The notes under the pieces were generated by a model. It was not told the DNA's origin, did not search any database, and saw nothing but the letters and a program-made list of their open reading frames with translations. Of a stretch of DNA of 64,000 nucleotides, positions 56,883-64,000 are shown piece after piece (positions within the stretch are counted from its first letter, which is position 1; each line of letters begins with the position of its first letter). The position numbers and the translations under genes were made by a program. Source of the stretch: Microvirga arvi (GTDB lineage Bacteria; Pseudomonadota; Alphaproteobacteria; Rhizobiales; Beijerinckiaceae); NCBI RefSeq assembly GCF_016892765.1, contig NZ_JAFEMD010000014.1:62001-126000 (forward strand), given 5' to 3'.

Positions 56883-57370
56883 CCGCAGCCATCGCGAGCC
56901 TTGTCCTGCTGGCCGCCTGCGATATGGGGACGGAGGAGCGCGAAGCCGTCGCCTCGACGCGTACGGTCCAGCGGGGCTATGCGCCTGTGCCTCCCGGTAC
57001 GATCCCGAGAGGAGCGTCTGCGCAGGCCGCCGCCCTCGCACCTCCGGGGCCGGAGCGTACGCCGGCTCTGCTCGCCCGTGGCGAGGAGCGATTCCGGGCT
57101 TTCTGCTCTCCATGCCATGGCCTGAGCGGCCGTGGCGATGGCCCAGTGGTGTCGCGAGGCTTTGCTCCTCCGCCTTCCTATCATGAGGAGCGGCTTCGAG
57201 CGCTGGCGCCGGAGCAGATCGTCATGGTGGTCACCCAAGGCAGAGGGCGCATGTTCCCCTATGCCGACCGTGTTCTGCCGGAGGACCGCTGGGCAATCGC
57301 GCATTACGTCAAGGAATTGCAGGCGCGCGGCATCGGAGCTGCGTCCGGGCAGAAGAGCACAACTCCATGA
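56873..57370 (+). CDS. actE: Alternative Complex III monohaem cytochrome c subunit ActE
   Basis: A 165-residue lipoprotein-like cytochrome. The N-terminus VAAAIASLVLLAACDMG is a lipobox (LAAC). One haem c site, CSPCHG, is near residue 80, and the distal Met is likely in GRGRMFPYADRV. It faces the periplasm and passes electrons to the terminal oxidase. It begins inside the end of actD, so translation is probably coupled. Confidence 0.92.
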   Translation: MRVAAAIASLVLLAACDMGTEEREAVASTRTVQRGYAPVPPGTIPRGASAQAAALAPPGPERTPALLARGEERFRAFCSPCHGLSGRGDGPVVSRGFAPPPSYHEERLRALAPEQIVMVVTQGRGRMFPYADRVLPEDRWAIAHYVKELQARGIGAASGQKSTTP

Positions 57371-58317
57371 GCGCGATCGAGGCTCTTTATATCGTGTTCG
57401 TGGGTCTGGCGGGAATTGCCATGGGCAGTCTCGTCGTACTGATGGTCGGACATCTCATGAATGAGCATTGGCTTGCGCCGGTGCGTGCGGAAGCGGAAGC
57501 CGCGTCCCTGACACTGCCTCTGCTCCTGCTTCTGGGCCTCGTGCTGGCGTTCGGTCTCGGCGAACTTTTCCCTTGGGCCGGTAACCCGGCCGACCTTCCT
57601 TCCGCCCGTGCGACTTATCTGAGCCCCGGCTTCTTCATGATCCGGAGCGCCGCCTATCTCCTGACCTGCACGGGGCTCGCCTATTGGTTGACCCATACCC
57701 GCCACATGCGCCGGGTCAGTGCCATAGGCCTCGCATTGCTGACGCCGATCATAACCTTCTCGGCTTATGACTGGGTGCTGTCGCGAGAGCCGCATTGGTG
57801 GTCGAGCCTGTTCGGTTTCGCCTTCGGGTTAGGGCAGGTTCTCGCAGCGCTTGCGAGCGCGATTCTGATCACGCTTCTCAAGGCAGAGCCGGCCGCTCCC
57901 AAGAGAATGGCAAGCTTAGAGCGCGCGCTGCTGATCCTGCTGCTGCTGACCGCCTGGACTTGGTTCGCGCAATTCATCATCGTGTGGCTCGCGAACCTAC
58001 CGCAGGAGGTGGCATGGTATCTAAGCCGCTCTGATGATGAAAACCTGATCCTTCTCGGGGGCTCTTATGCGCTAATGCTTGCTGCCATCGTCGTCCTGGT
58101 GCCATCGGGCGTGAGCCGCATAGCGATGATCGTGGGCAGCGCGCTGGCGCTTCTGCATCACGCAACGCACATGATCTGGGTTCTTCAGCCGCGGGGAAAG
58201 CCTACCTGGCTTGGTCTCGTGCTGATCCTTGCGGTCGCTATGATCTGGATCGTCGTTTATGCAGCCGTGATGCGTGCTCGCCCGACTTATGTCGAAGAGG
58301 CCGTGGAGGAGCCTTAG
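57367..58317 (+). CDS. actF: Alternative Complex III membrane subunit ActF
   Basis: A 316-residue membrane protein with about eight to ten helices, related to but shorter than ActC. It has YIVFVGLAGIAMGSLVVLMVGHLMNEHWL at the N-terminus. ActF is the second membrane quinol-binding-type subunit. It overlaps actE by 4 bp and its stop overlaps the stop of the converging cytochrome c gene by two bases, so the run of act genes ends here. No separate actG was seen. Confidence 0.9.
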   Translation: MSAIEALYIVFVGLAGIAMGSLVVLMVGHLMNEHWLAPVRAEAEAASLTLPLLLLLGLVLAFGLGELFPWAGNPADLPSARATYLSPGFFMIRSAAYLLTCTGLAYWLTHTRHMRRVSAIGLALLTPIITFSAYDWVLSREPHWWSSLFGFAFGLGQVLAALASAILITLLKAEPAAPKRMASLERALLILLLLTAWTWFAQFIIVWLANLPQEVAWYLSRSDDENLILLGGSYALMLAAIVVLVPSGVSRIAMIVGSALALLHHATHMIWVLQPRGKPTWLGLVLILAVAMIWIVVYAAVMRARPTYVEEAVEEP

Positions 58318-58856
58318 CTTCTCGGCATACTTCCGTCGGGCTTGGGGACGATGCGGTGGGTGCGCACATCGGTTTCCGAGGGACTGGCCGGAGAGTTCGG
58401 AATCCCGGCTGACGTCCCTTCCTCGTCACGAAGGGATAGGGGTGGATCAGGGGGGTAAACCCGCATGTCATCCCGTCCCAGGGAATAGAGATAGGCGGCG
58501 ATATGGCGAGCCTCCGCCACGGTCACGCCCTGAGAGGGCATGCCAGTCGTTGGCTTCAGGGCGACGGGATCCATCAGCCAAGCGATCAGGTTCTGCGGGG
58601 TGTTCGGCAGAAAGCCGGCGAGGAGATGCTGCTGGGCGTAGTTTTCCAGGCGCGGTCCCACCTTGCCACGCACTCCCCGAACACCCTCGATCGTATGACA
58701 GGTGCCGCAGCCATAGGCCTGGATGAGCGCATGGCCCTGATCCGGCTCGCCGCCAGCGATGGCAAGACGCGAGGACTGCTCTGGGGTCTCGCTGCAGGCG
58801 GGAAGTCCGGTGAGGGCAATCAGCATCAGGACTTTGAGGCGAGGGCGCGCGATCAT
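58314..58856 (-). CDS. cytochrome c family lipoprotein
   Basis: A 180-residue protein with a lipoprotein signal (LIALTGLPACSE, lipobox LPAC) and a single haem c site, YGCGTCHTIEGVRG, near residue 50. A probable distal Met is in TTGMPSQGVTVAEARHIAAYLYSL. The C-terminal about 45 residues are Pro/Ser-rich and disordered. It is likely a membrane-tethered electron carrier between Alternative Complex III and the oxidase. Its ATG overlaps the ctaG stop, so the two form an operon read against the act genes. Confidence 0.89.
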   Translation of the reverse strand: MIARPRLKVLMLIALTGLPACSETPEQSSRLAIAGGEPDQGHALIQAYGCGTCHTIEGVRGVRGKVGPRLENYAQQHLLAGFLPNTPQNLIAWLMDPVALKPTTGMPSQGVTVAEARHIAAYLYSLGRDDMRVYPPDPPLSLRDEEGTSAGIPNSPASPSETDVRTHRIVPKPDGSMPRS

Positions 58857-59842
58857 CGGGTTGATTTCAGGAGATTTGCTGAAGTAACCGGCAAACCTCG
58901 TGACCGTTCCGCTCCGGGCGGTGTCAGGAGCCGGAGCGCCATGATCAGCCCTGCCGCAAGATAGATCGCGCACATAGGTAAGGACATGATAGCTCCTGCC
59001 AGTTGCTGATCTTCCAGAGCTGTCAAACCCCACTCCAATGTGTCGGGAGCATGGTACAGGGCCTCGCGCGCGAAACTGAGGAGGGCGCTCAGGAGGCCGC
59101 TCTGAAGCAGCGTGATGAAACATGCGATGAGGGCGGCCGCTGCGGCCTCGCGGCCGGAATGAGCCTTGACGACGGCGCGCCAGAACAGAACCGCGGTGCC
59201 GAAGAACAGGACGTGCTCCAGCCAATGCAGCTTATCGGAGGCGACTGCTGCATCGAAGAGCAACGGGCTGTGCCAGATCCACAGGGTCGCCATGTGGATC
59301 AGGGCGGCCGGGATGGGCCTTGCACAGGGCGACAAAGCGGACAGAACGGACCTCGTGGGGCCGTGCCGCGCTAAGCCTCGCCGCCAATGCGCCGGCAGCA
59401 CCCAGAGCCATGCGACCTCCGGCTTGCCGAGAACGAGGAGAGGCGGCGCGGCGGCGATCAGCAGGATATGCTGGACCATGTGAGCCGAGAGCAGGGTCGT
59501 TGAAAGCGCCTCGAGCGGCGACAGCAGAGCAATGACGAGAACCATTATTCCGAGGGAGAAACAGACGATCTGCCTTATACCGAAGCCAGGCCGAAGCCGC
59601 CCCAGATCCCGGCGCAGATGCAGGACTCCTCGGATGAAGAGCAGGCACGATGCGGTCAAGGGAACCGTGATCAAGGGGTCTGCATGCCACGCGTGCCAGA
59701 GATTGCCAGCATCGTGAGGTGCCGTGCCGTGGGCTGCAGCGGGGATGTCGAGCAGGATGGTGGCCATCCCGGCCGCCAAGCCTAGTTCGCTCCTGAGGGA
59801 CCTGTTCAGGGATACCTTGCGGGAACCAAGTCTCACGGCCAA
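58853..59842 (-). CDS. ctaG: cytochrome c oxidase assembly protein, CtaG (caa3-CtaG) family
   Basis: A 329-residue membrane protein with about seven helices of the caa3_CtaG family, different from the Cox11-type CtaG. Conserved His-rich segments are LWHAWHADPL, LSAHMVQHILLIAAAPPLL, MATLWIWHSPLLFD and KLHWLEHVLFF. These could bind copper for oxidase maturation. It is divergent from coxB with only 39 bp between start codons, so the promoters must overlap. Its presence fits the caa3-type oxidase encoded next to it. Confidence 0.89.
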   Translation of the reverse strand: MAVRLGSRKVSLNRSLRSELGLAAGMATILLDIPAAAHGTAPHDAGNLWHAWHADPLITVPLTASCLLFIRGVLHLRRDLGRLRPGFGIRQIVCFSLGIMVLVIALLSPLEALSTTLLSAHMVQHILLIAAAPPLLVLGKPEVAWLWVLPAHWRRGLARHGPTRSVLSALSPCARPIPAALIHMATLWIWHSPLLFDAAVASDKLHWLEHVLFFGTAVLFWRAVVKAHSGREAAAAALIACFITLLQSGLLSALLSFAREALYHAPDTLEWGLTALEDQQLAGAIMSLPMCAIYLAAGLIMALRLLTPPGAERSRGLPVTSANLLKSTR

Positions 59843-59881
59843 GCTTTTCCGTTCAATGCACGCAGGAATGACCTAGGGCGG

Positions 59882-60910
59882 ATGGACCACGAAACGACCC
59901 TGAAGCACCTCCGAGGGTGGATGGACTCCGTTGCGAGGCGTGCGGCCGGGCTTCTGTGGGCTTTGCCGGTCGCAGGCTGCGGCGGGGTGCAATCCGCCCT
60001 CGATCCGGCGGGGGGCGACGCCACCGGCATCTATCGGCTCACCATCGTCATGACGGCGGGGGCAACGCTGATCTTCATCGTCGTCACGGCCCTGCTGCTC
60101 TATGCCATCTTCGCTCCGCCGGAGAGGCGGGCCTGGCTCGGGAGCCGCAGGACCATCGTCTATGGCGGGCTCGCCTTTCCGGTCGTCACACTCTCCCTGC
60201 TTCTCCCCTATGGCCTCCTCGTCATGCGGGACACCGATGTTCCTAGGCCCGGTGCGCTCCGGATCGAGGTGATCGGCGAGCAATACTGGTGGCGGGTGAG
60301 GTACCCGGCCGAAGACGGGCAGGCCGAATTCTCGACCGCGAACGAACTCGTCGTTCCGATCGGGCGGCCGATCACGGTATCGGTCACGGCGGCCGATGTG
60401 ATTCACAGCTTCTGGATTCCGAACTTCGGCGGCAAGATCGACATGATCCCGGGACGGATCAACCGTTTCAACTTCACGGCGGAGCGGCCCGGCATCTACC
60501 GCGGCGTCTGCGCCGAATTCTGCGGCGATCAGCACGCCCGAATGGCTTTCGATGTGGTGGCGCTGGAGCCCGCCGCGTTCGCCTCCTGGCGCAGCACTCA
60601 GGCCCAACCTGCCCCGGAACCGGCGATTCCGTTTCTTGCCCGGGGGGGCGAGCTGTTTCGGGCAGGCGGATGCGGCTCATGCCACGTGGTGCGCGGCACC
60701 GAGGCCAACGGTCGCTTCGGCCCCGATCTCACCCATGTGGGAAGCCGCCGCACCATCGGAGCGGGCCAGTTCCCTAACAATATCGGCACGCTGGCCGGCT
60801 GGGTCGCCAATGTCCAGCATATCAAGCCGGGTGCGAGGATGCCTTCCTACGGCTCGTTCACCGGCGAGGATCTGCGGGCGCTGGCCGGCTATCTGGAGAG
60901 CTTGAAATGA
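59882..60910 (+). CDS. coxB: cytochrome c oxidase subunit II with C-terminal cytochrome c (caa3 type)
   Basis: A 342-residue protein. A lipoprotein-like signal (LLWALPVAGCGG) is followed by two membrane helices (to about residue 115), the cupredoxin CuA domain with HSFWIPNFGGK, and CAEFCGDQHARM supplying the CuA Cys, His and Met ligands (about residues 212-223). The C-terminal part is a cytochrome c with CGSCHVV near residue 260. The haem tail is the mark of caa3 oxidases. An ATG at 59921, 39 nt further in and just before the signal peptide, is an alternative start that would fit the lipoprotein better. ATGA couples it to the subunit I gene. Confidence 0.94.
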   Translation: MDHETTLKHLRGWMDSVARRAAGLLWALPVAGCGGVQSALDPAGGDATGIYRLTIVMTAGATLIFIVVTALLLYAIFAPPERRAWLGSRRTIVYGGLAFPVVTLSLLLPYGLLVMRDTDVPRPGALRIEVIGEQYWWRVRYPAEDGQAEFSTANELVVPIGRPITVSVTAADVIHSFWIPNFGGKIDMIPGRINRFNFTAERPGIYRGVCAEFCGDQHARMAFDVVALEPAAFASWRSTQAQPAPEPAIPFLARGGELFRAGGCGSCHVVRGTEANGRFGPDLTHVGSRRTIGAGQFPNNIGTLAGWVANVQHIKPGARMPSYGSFTGEDLRALAGYLESLK

Positions 60911-63474
60911 ACGCACCCGAGCTCCCGAATTCCTTCGAACGCAAGGAGACCGATCTTCCCAACCCGCTGCCGCGCCCGGAGGGCGAGTTCGAAGCGTTGA
61001 AGAAGGCCTGGGAGCCCCCGCGGGGCATCAGCTTCATCACGGCCGTCAACAACACCTATGTGGGCCTGTGGTATGTCGGCACGGCGTTTCTGTTCTTCAT
61101 CCTGGCAGGCATTCTGGCGCTGATCATGCGTGCGCAGCTGGCAGCGCCGGAGAGCGACCTCGTCAGCCACGACCTCTACAACCAGCTCTTCACCATGCAC
61201 GGCACGGTGATGATGTTCCTCTTTGCGGTTCCGGCCGTGGAGGCAGCGAGCGTCTACCTGCTGCCGAACATGCAGGCCGCGCGCGACCTGCCGTTCCCGC
61301 GCCTCTCTGCTTATGCGTTCTGGGCCTATTTCGTCGGCGGCCTCGTCTTCTTCGGCACAATCTTCTTCGGGCTCTCGCCGAACGGCGGCTGGTTCATGTA
61401 CCCGCCGTTGACCAGCACCAAGTACTCGCCCGCCGAGAACGCCGATTGGTGGCTACTCGGCATCGGCTTCATCGAGATCTCGGCCATCGCGGGCGCCATC
61501 GAGATCATTGTGGGCGTCATGAAGACCCGTGCCGTCGGCATGAGCCTCGACAAGCTGCCGGTCTATTCCTGGGCCATGCTCGTCTTCGCCGTCATGATCG
61601 TCATCGGCTTTCCGGCGATCATCCTGGGAACCCTGCTGCTCGAGATGGAGCGAGCCTTCGACTGGCCGTTCTTCATTGCCGAGAGGGGCGGAGACCCGCT
61701 TTTGTGGCAGCACCTGTTCTGGTTCTTCGGCCACCCGGAGGTCTACATCATCTTCCTGCCGGCGACCGGCATGGTCTCGATGATCGTGCCGACCATGGCG
61801 CAGACCCCGCTCGTGGGTTACCGCCTCGTCGTGCTCGCCCTCATTGCTACCGGCTTCCTCTCCTTCGGCCTGTGGGTCCACCACATGTTCGCCACGGGCC
61901 TGCCGAAGATGTCGTTAGGGTTCTTCTCGGCCGCCAGCACGGCGGTGGCGGTTCCGAGCGGCATTCAGGTCTTCGCCTGGATCGCCACCATCGCGTCCGG
62001 GCGCATGAGGCTGACGACGCCGTCCCTGTTCATCATCGGCTTCCTGTTCGTCTTCACCCTCGGCGGGCTGACCGGCGTCATGGTCGCCATGGCGCCGTTC
62101 GACTGGCAGGCGCATGACAGCTACTTCGTCGTGGCTCATCTGCACTACGTGCTCATCGGCGGCATGGTGTTCCCGCTCTTTGCCGCCTTCTATTACTGGG
62201 TTCCCGTAGCAAGCAAGCGGCCTCTATCGGAACGCCTCGGGCGCTGGGTGTTCGGCCTCATGTTCATCGGCATGAACGTGACCTTTCTGCCGATGCACAT
62301 CACTGGCCTGATCGGCATGCCCCGACGCGTCTATACCTATCCGGTGGGAATGGGGTGGGATTCGTTGAACCTCGTCTCCACCATCGGCGCCTTCATGCTG
62401 GCAGCGGGCGTGGCACTCTTCCTGGTCGATCTGGCCCGCAACTTCCGGTTCGCGGGCGAGAACAACGCTGGCAATGTCTGGAACGCCAGCACCCTCGAAT
62501 GGCTGCCGAACGGCAACTACAACACGCGCAGCATCCCGTCCGTCGTCGGCCGGGATCCTCTTTGGGATCAGCCCGGCCTGTCGCAGGATGTGGAGGATGG
62601 CCGCTACTATCTGCCAGGAACGGCGACGGGTGTCCGGGAGGCGCTGGTGACGAGCCCTTTCGATGCCCGGCCGCAATACATCCTGCAGGTCCCGGGGCCT
62701 GGGTGGCAGCCGGTGCTCGCCGCGGTGTTCACGGCCGCCTTCTTCCTGCTCCTGACGGTGAAATTCATCTTCACCTCCGTCATCTGCGGTGTGCTGGCCG
62801 TAGGGTGCGTGATCTGGTGGCTCTGGGAAACAGATCCCGGTCCGACCCGTCCGCCTGCCGATATCGGCGGCGGGATCGTGATCCCGGTCTATGTGACCGG
62901 TTCCATGAATCATTCCTGGTGGGCGATGATCGTCCTCATGGTGGTCTCAGGCATGATCTTCACCTGCCTGATCTTCTCCTACCTGTTTCTCTGGCTGGTG
63001 AACCCGGGAGTATGGCCGCCACAGGGCGTTCGAATACCCGGCTGGATCTGGCCCGCGCTCTCCGCCATTCTTTACTGCGCCAGCGCAGCCCTCGTCGCCG
63101 TCGCCAGCCGGCAGCTGCAGGGCGAGGATCGGCGGAAACCGCGCTCGGTGCCGATCATGATCGGAGTGGCGCTCCTGCTCGTGGGCGGATCATCAGCCAT
63201 CGATCTGTGGTCTCAGTGGCAGAGCGCCTTGAGCCCATCGGCTCATGCCTACGGAGCGGCGGTCTATGCCATCATGTCCCTGCAGATCTTCTTCGTCCTG
63301 ACGACGCTCATCATGGGCGCCTACACCATCGCCCGCTGGCTCGCCGGAAAACTCGACAGCATCCGCCGGACGACCTTCGATAACACCATGCTGTTCTGGT
63401 ACTACACGGTAGGGCAGGGCCTCGTCGGTCTCCTCGTGGTCCATGGTTTCCCGCGGTTCACCGGAGGCGTCTGA
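60907..63474 (+). CDS. cytochrome c oxidase fused subunits I and III
   Basis: An 855-residue membrane protein. Residues about 40-560 are subunit I: haem a His98 in MHGT, HPEVY at 276-280 with the CuB His and the Tyr crosslink plus the Glu of A1-type oxidases, HH at 325-326 for CuB, and His411/His413 in VVAHLHYVLIGG for haems a3 and a. Residues about 660-855 form a subunit III-like module of five helices (HSWWAMIVLMVVSGMIFTCLIFSYLFLWLV, and WYYTVGQGLVGLLVVHGFP). The pump reduces O2 to water and translocates protons. Fusion is typical of caa3 operons. Adjacent genes are coxB (overlap) and a small membrane protein (overlap). Confidence 0.94.
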   Translation: MNAPELPNSFERKETDLPNPLPRPEGEFEALKKAWEPPRGISFITAVNNTYVGLWYVGTAFLFFILAGILALIMRAQLAAPESDLVSHDLYNQLFTMHGTVMMFLFAVPAVEAASVYLLPNMQAARDLPFPRLSAYAFWAYFVGGLVFFGTIFFGLSPNGGWFMYPPLTSTKYSPAENADWWLLGIGFIEISAIAGAIEIIVGVMKTRAVGMSLDKLPVYSWAMLVFAVMIVIGFPAIILGTLLLEMERAFDWPFFIAERGGDPLLWQHLFWFFGHPEVYIIFLPATGMVSMIVPTMAQTPLVGYRLVVLALIATGFLSFGLWVHHMFATGLPKMSLGFFSAASTAVAVPSGIQVFAWIATIASGRMRLTTPSLFIIGFLFVFTLGGLTGVMVAMAPFDWQAHDSYFVVAHLHYVLIGGMVFPLFAAFYYWVPVASKRPLSERLGRWVFGLMFIGMNVTFLPMHITGLIGMPRRVYTYPVGMGWDSLNLVSTIGAFMLAAGVALFLVDLARNFRFAGENNAGNVWNASTLEWLPNGNYNTRSIPSVVGRDPLWDQPGLSQDVEDGRYYLPGTATGVREALVTSPFDARPQYILQVPGPGWQPVLAAVFTAAFFLLLTVKFIFTSVICGVLAVGCVIWWLWETDPGPTRPPADIGGGIVIPVYVTGSMNHSWWAMIVLMVVSGMIFTCLIFSYLFLWLVNPGVWPPQGVRIPGWIWPALSAILYCASAALVAVASRQLQGEDRRKPRSVPIMIGVALLLVGGSSAIDLWSQWQSALSPSAHAYGAAVYAIMSLQIFFVLTTLIMGAYTIARWLAGKLDSIRRTTFDNTMLFWYYTVGQGLVGLLVVHGFPRFTGGV

Positions 63475-63833
63475 TGAGCGGAACGCGGACGCTGCACGTG
63501 CTGGTGATGCTCGGCGGGATGATCGCCTGGGCGGTTCAGTTCACCATCATCTACGGGGTCACATCGACCCTGTGCGGACGCGGCTGGGCGGATGCGACGC
63601 TGTTCGGCATCGGGATCGTGCAGGCCGTCATTGTGGCGACGACCGTTCTGGCGTTCGTGCCCACTGCGTTGGTGTTCATGGGACTGCTTCGCGCCTACAG
63701 GTCACTGGAAGGGGAGGACGCCTCTGCCGCGACAGCCTTCATGATGCAGGCCGGGATCCTCATCAACGGCCTTTCGCTCATTGTCATTCTCTGGCAGGGC
63801 GCTCCCGCACTCATCCTGCCGGCCTGCGCCTAG
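63474..63833 (+). CDS. small three-helix membrane protein of the oxidase operon
   Basis: A 119-residue hydrophobic protein with three membrane segments (LHVLVMLGGMIAWAVQFTIIYG, IVQAVIVATTVLAFVPTALVFMGLL, AGILINGLSLIVILWQGAPAL). I do not recognise a named family; it may be a small accessory subunit of the oxidase. Its ATG overlaps the previous stop (TGATG-like arrangement), which supports co-translation. Confidence 0.75.
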   Translation: MSGTRTLHVLVMLGGMIAWAVQFTIIYGVTSTLCGRGWADATLFGIGIVQAVIVATTVLAFVPTALVFMGLLRAYRSLEGEDASAATAFMMQAGILINGLSLIVILWQGAPALILPACA

Positions 63834-64000
63834 TGCAGGATGATGAGCGCTCCCTGATCAAGTACCAACTGGTGCTGCACCGGAGCGACCCAGCACAGAG
63901 CATCCGGCGCTTCTACAGCCTCATGATCGAGCGGGATCTGTTCGGGACCATCCGCTTGGTGCGCCATTGGGCCGGATCGGCACCAACGGGCAGGAGAAGG
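63833..64000 (+). pseudogene. WGR-domain protein, apparently frameshifted and cut by window end
   Basis: A GTG at 63833 overlaps the preceding TAG and opens a frame reading YQLVLHRSDPAQSIRRFYSLMIERDLFGTIRLVRHW, the start of a WGR domain. After the Trp at 63968-63970 the expected GRIGTNGQEK continues only in the next frame (from 63973). One missing G around 63970 would restore the motif. It could be a real pseudogene or a sequence error. WGR domains bind nucleic acid; standalone short WGR proteins are of unknown role. Confidence 0.6.

Overview
The window looks like chromosomal DNA of an alphaproteobacterium of the Hyphomicrobiales (Rhizobiales). A Microvirga/Methylobacteriaceae-like host is my guess from gene content and a G+C that looks to be about 60%; no rRNA or other taxonomic marker is present. 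Almost the whole window is dense catabolic and transport operons plus a respiratory block. I saw no tRNA, rRNA, CRISPR array, insertion sequence or prophage.

Layout. (1) 1-7187: quinate/shikimate catabolism. A truncated shikimate-dehydrogenase-like gene, a type II 3-dehydroquinate dehydratase and a TRAP transporter lie on the minus strand. They are divergent from two tandem GntR regulators and a QuiC-type 3-dehydroshikimate dehydratase fused to an HPPD-like domain. (2) 7338-13020: an IalB-like secreted protein, then a PotABCD-like ABC importer operon ending in an endonuclease/exonuclease/phosphatase-family enzyme. (3) 13184-28176: the best-defined system, a sulfoquinovose (plant sulfolipid sugar) sulfo-Entner-Doudoroff operon. 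It has a divergent LacI regulator with two near-identical palindromic operators, an ABC importer, mutarotase, dehydrogenase, lactonase, dehydratase, aldolase, sulfolactaldehyde dehydrogenase, a TauE/SafE-type sulfolactate exporter and a GH31 sulfoquinovosidase with a complete sulfonate-recognition residue set. (4) 28291-35536: a lower-G+C stretch with a cytoplasmic subtilase, a vanadium-haloperoxidase/PAP2 protein with a (Gly-Gly-Val)12 tract, a frameshifted class III nucleotide cyclase-TolB-TPR gene and a secreted alpha/beta hydrolase. (5) 35731-48103: a D-threonine aldolase/D-serine dehydratase-like enzyme, then a sugar ABC importer operon carrying an argininosuccinate-lyase-like enzyme and a PfkB kinase. 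Divergent from it are a ROK regulator, a large PIG-L deacetylase and an EamA exporter; the substrate is unknown. (6) 48228-51352: a YdeP-type molybdopterin oxidoreductase with its FdhD sulfurtransferase. (7) 51466-63833: Alternative Complex III (actABCDEF) next to a caa3-type oxidase (cytochrome-c-tailed subunit II, fused subunits I-III) with CtaG and a cytochrome c lipoprotein. The window ends in a WGR-domain gene that looks frameshifted.

How the parts fit. Regions 1 and 3 are complete uptake-to-central-metabolism modules for plant-derived compounds, which suits a soil or plant-associated life. Region 5 has the same architecture but no described substrate and is the best candidate for an undescribed pathway. 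Region 4 is a set of enzymes rarely seen together, and its role is unknown. Region 7 gives a quinol-to-oxygen chain that bypasses cytochrome bc1. All identifications come from reading motifs and context; no database search was possible.
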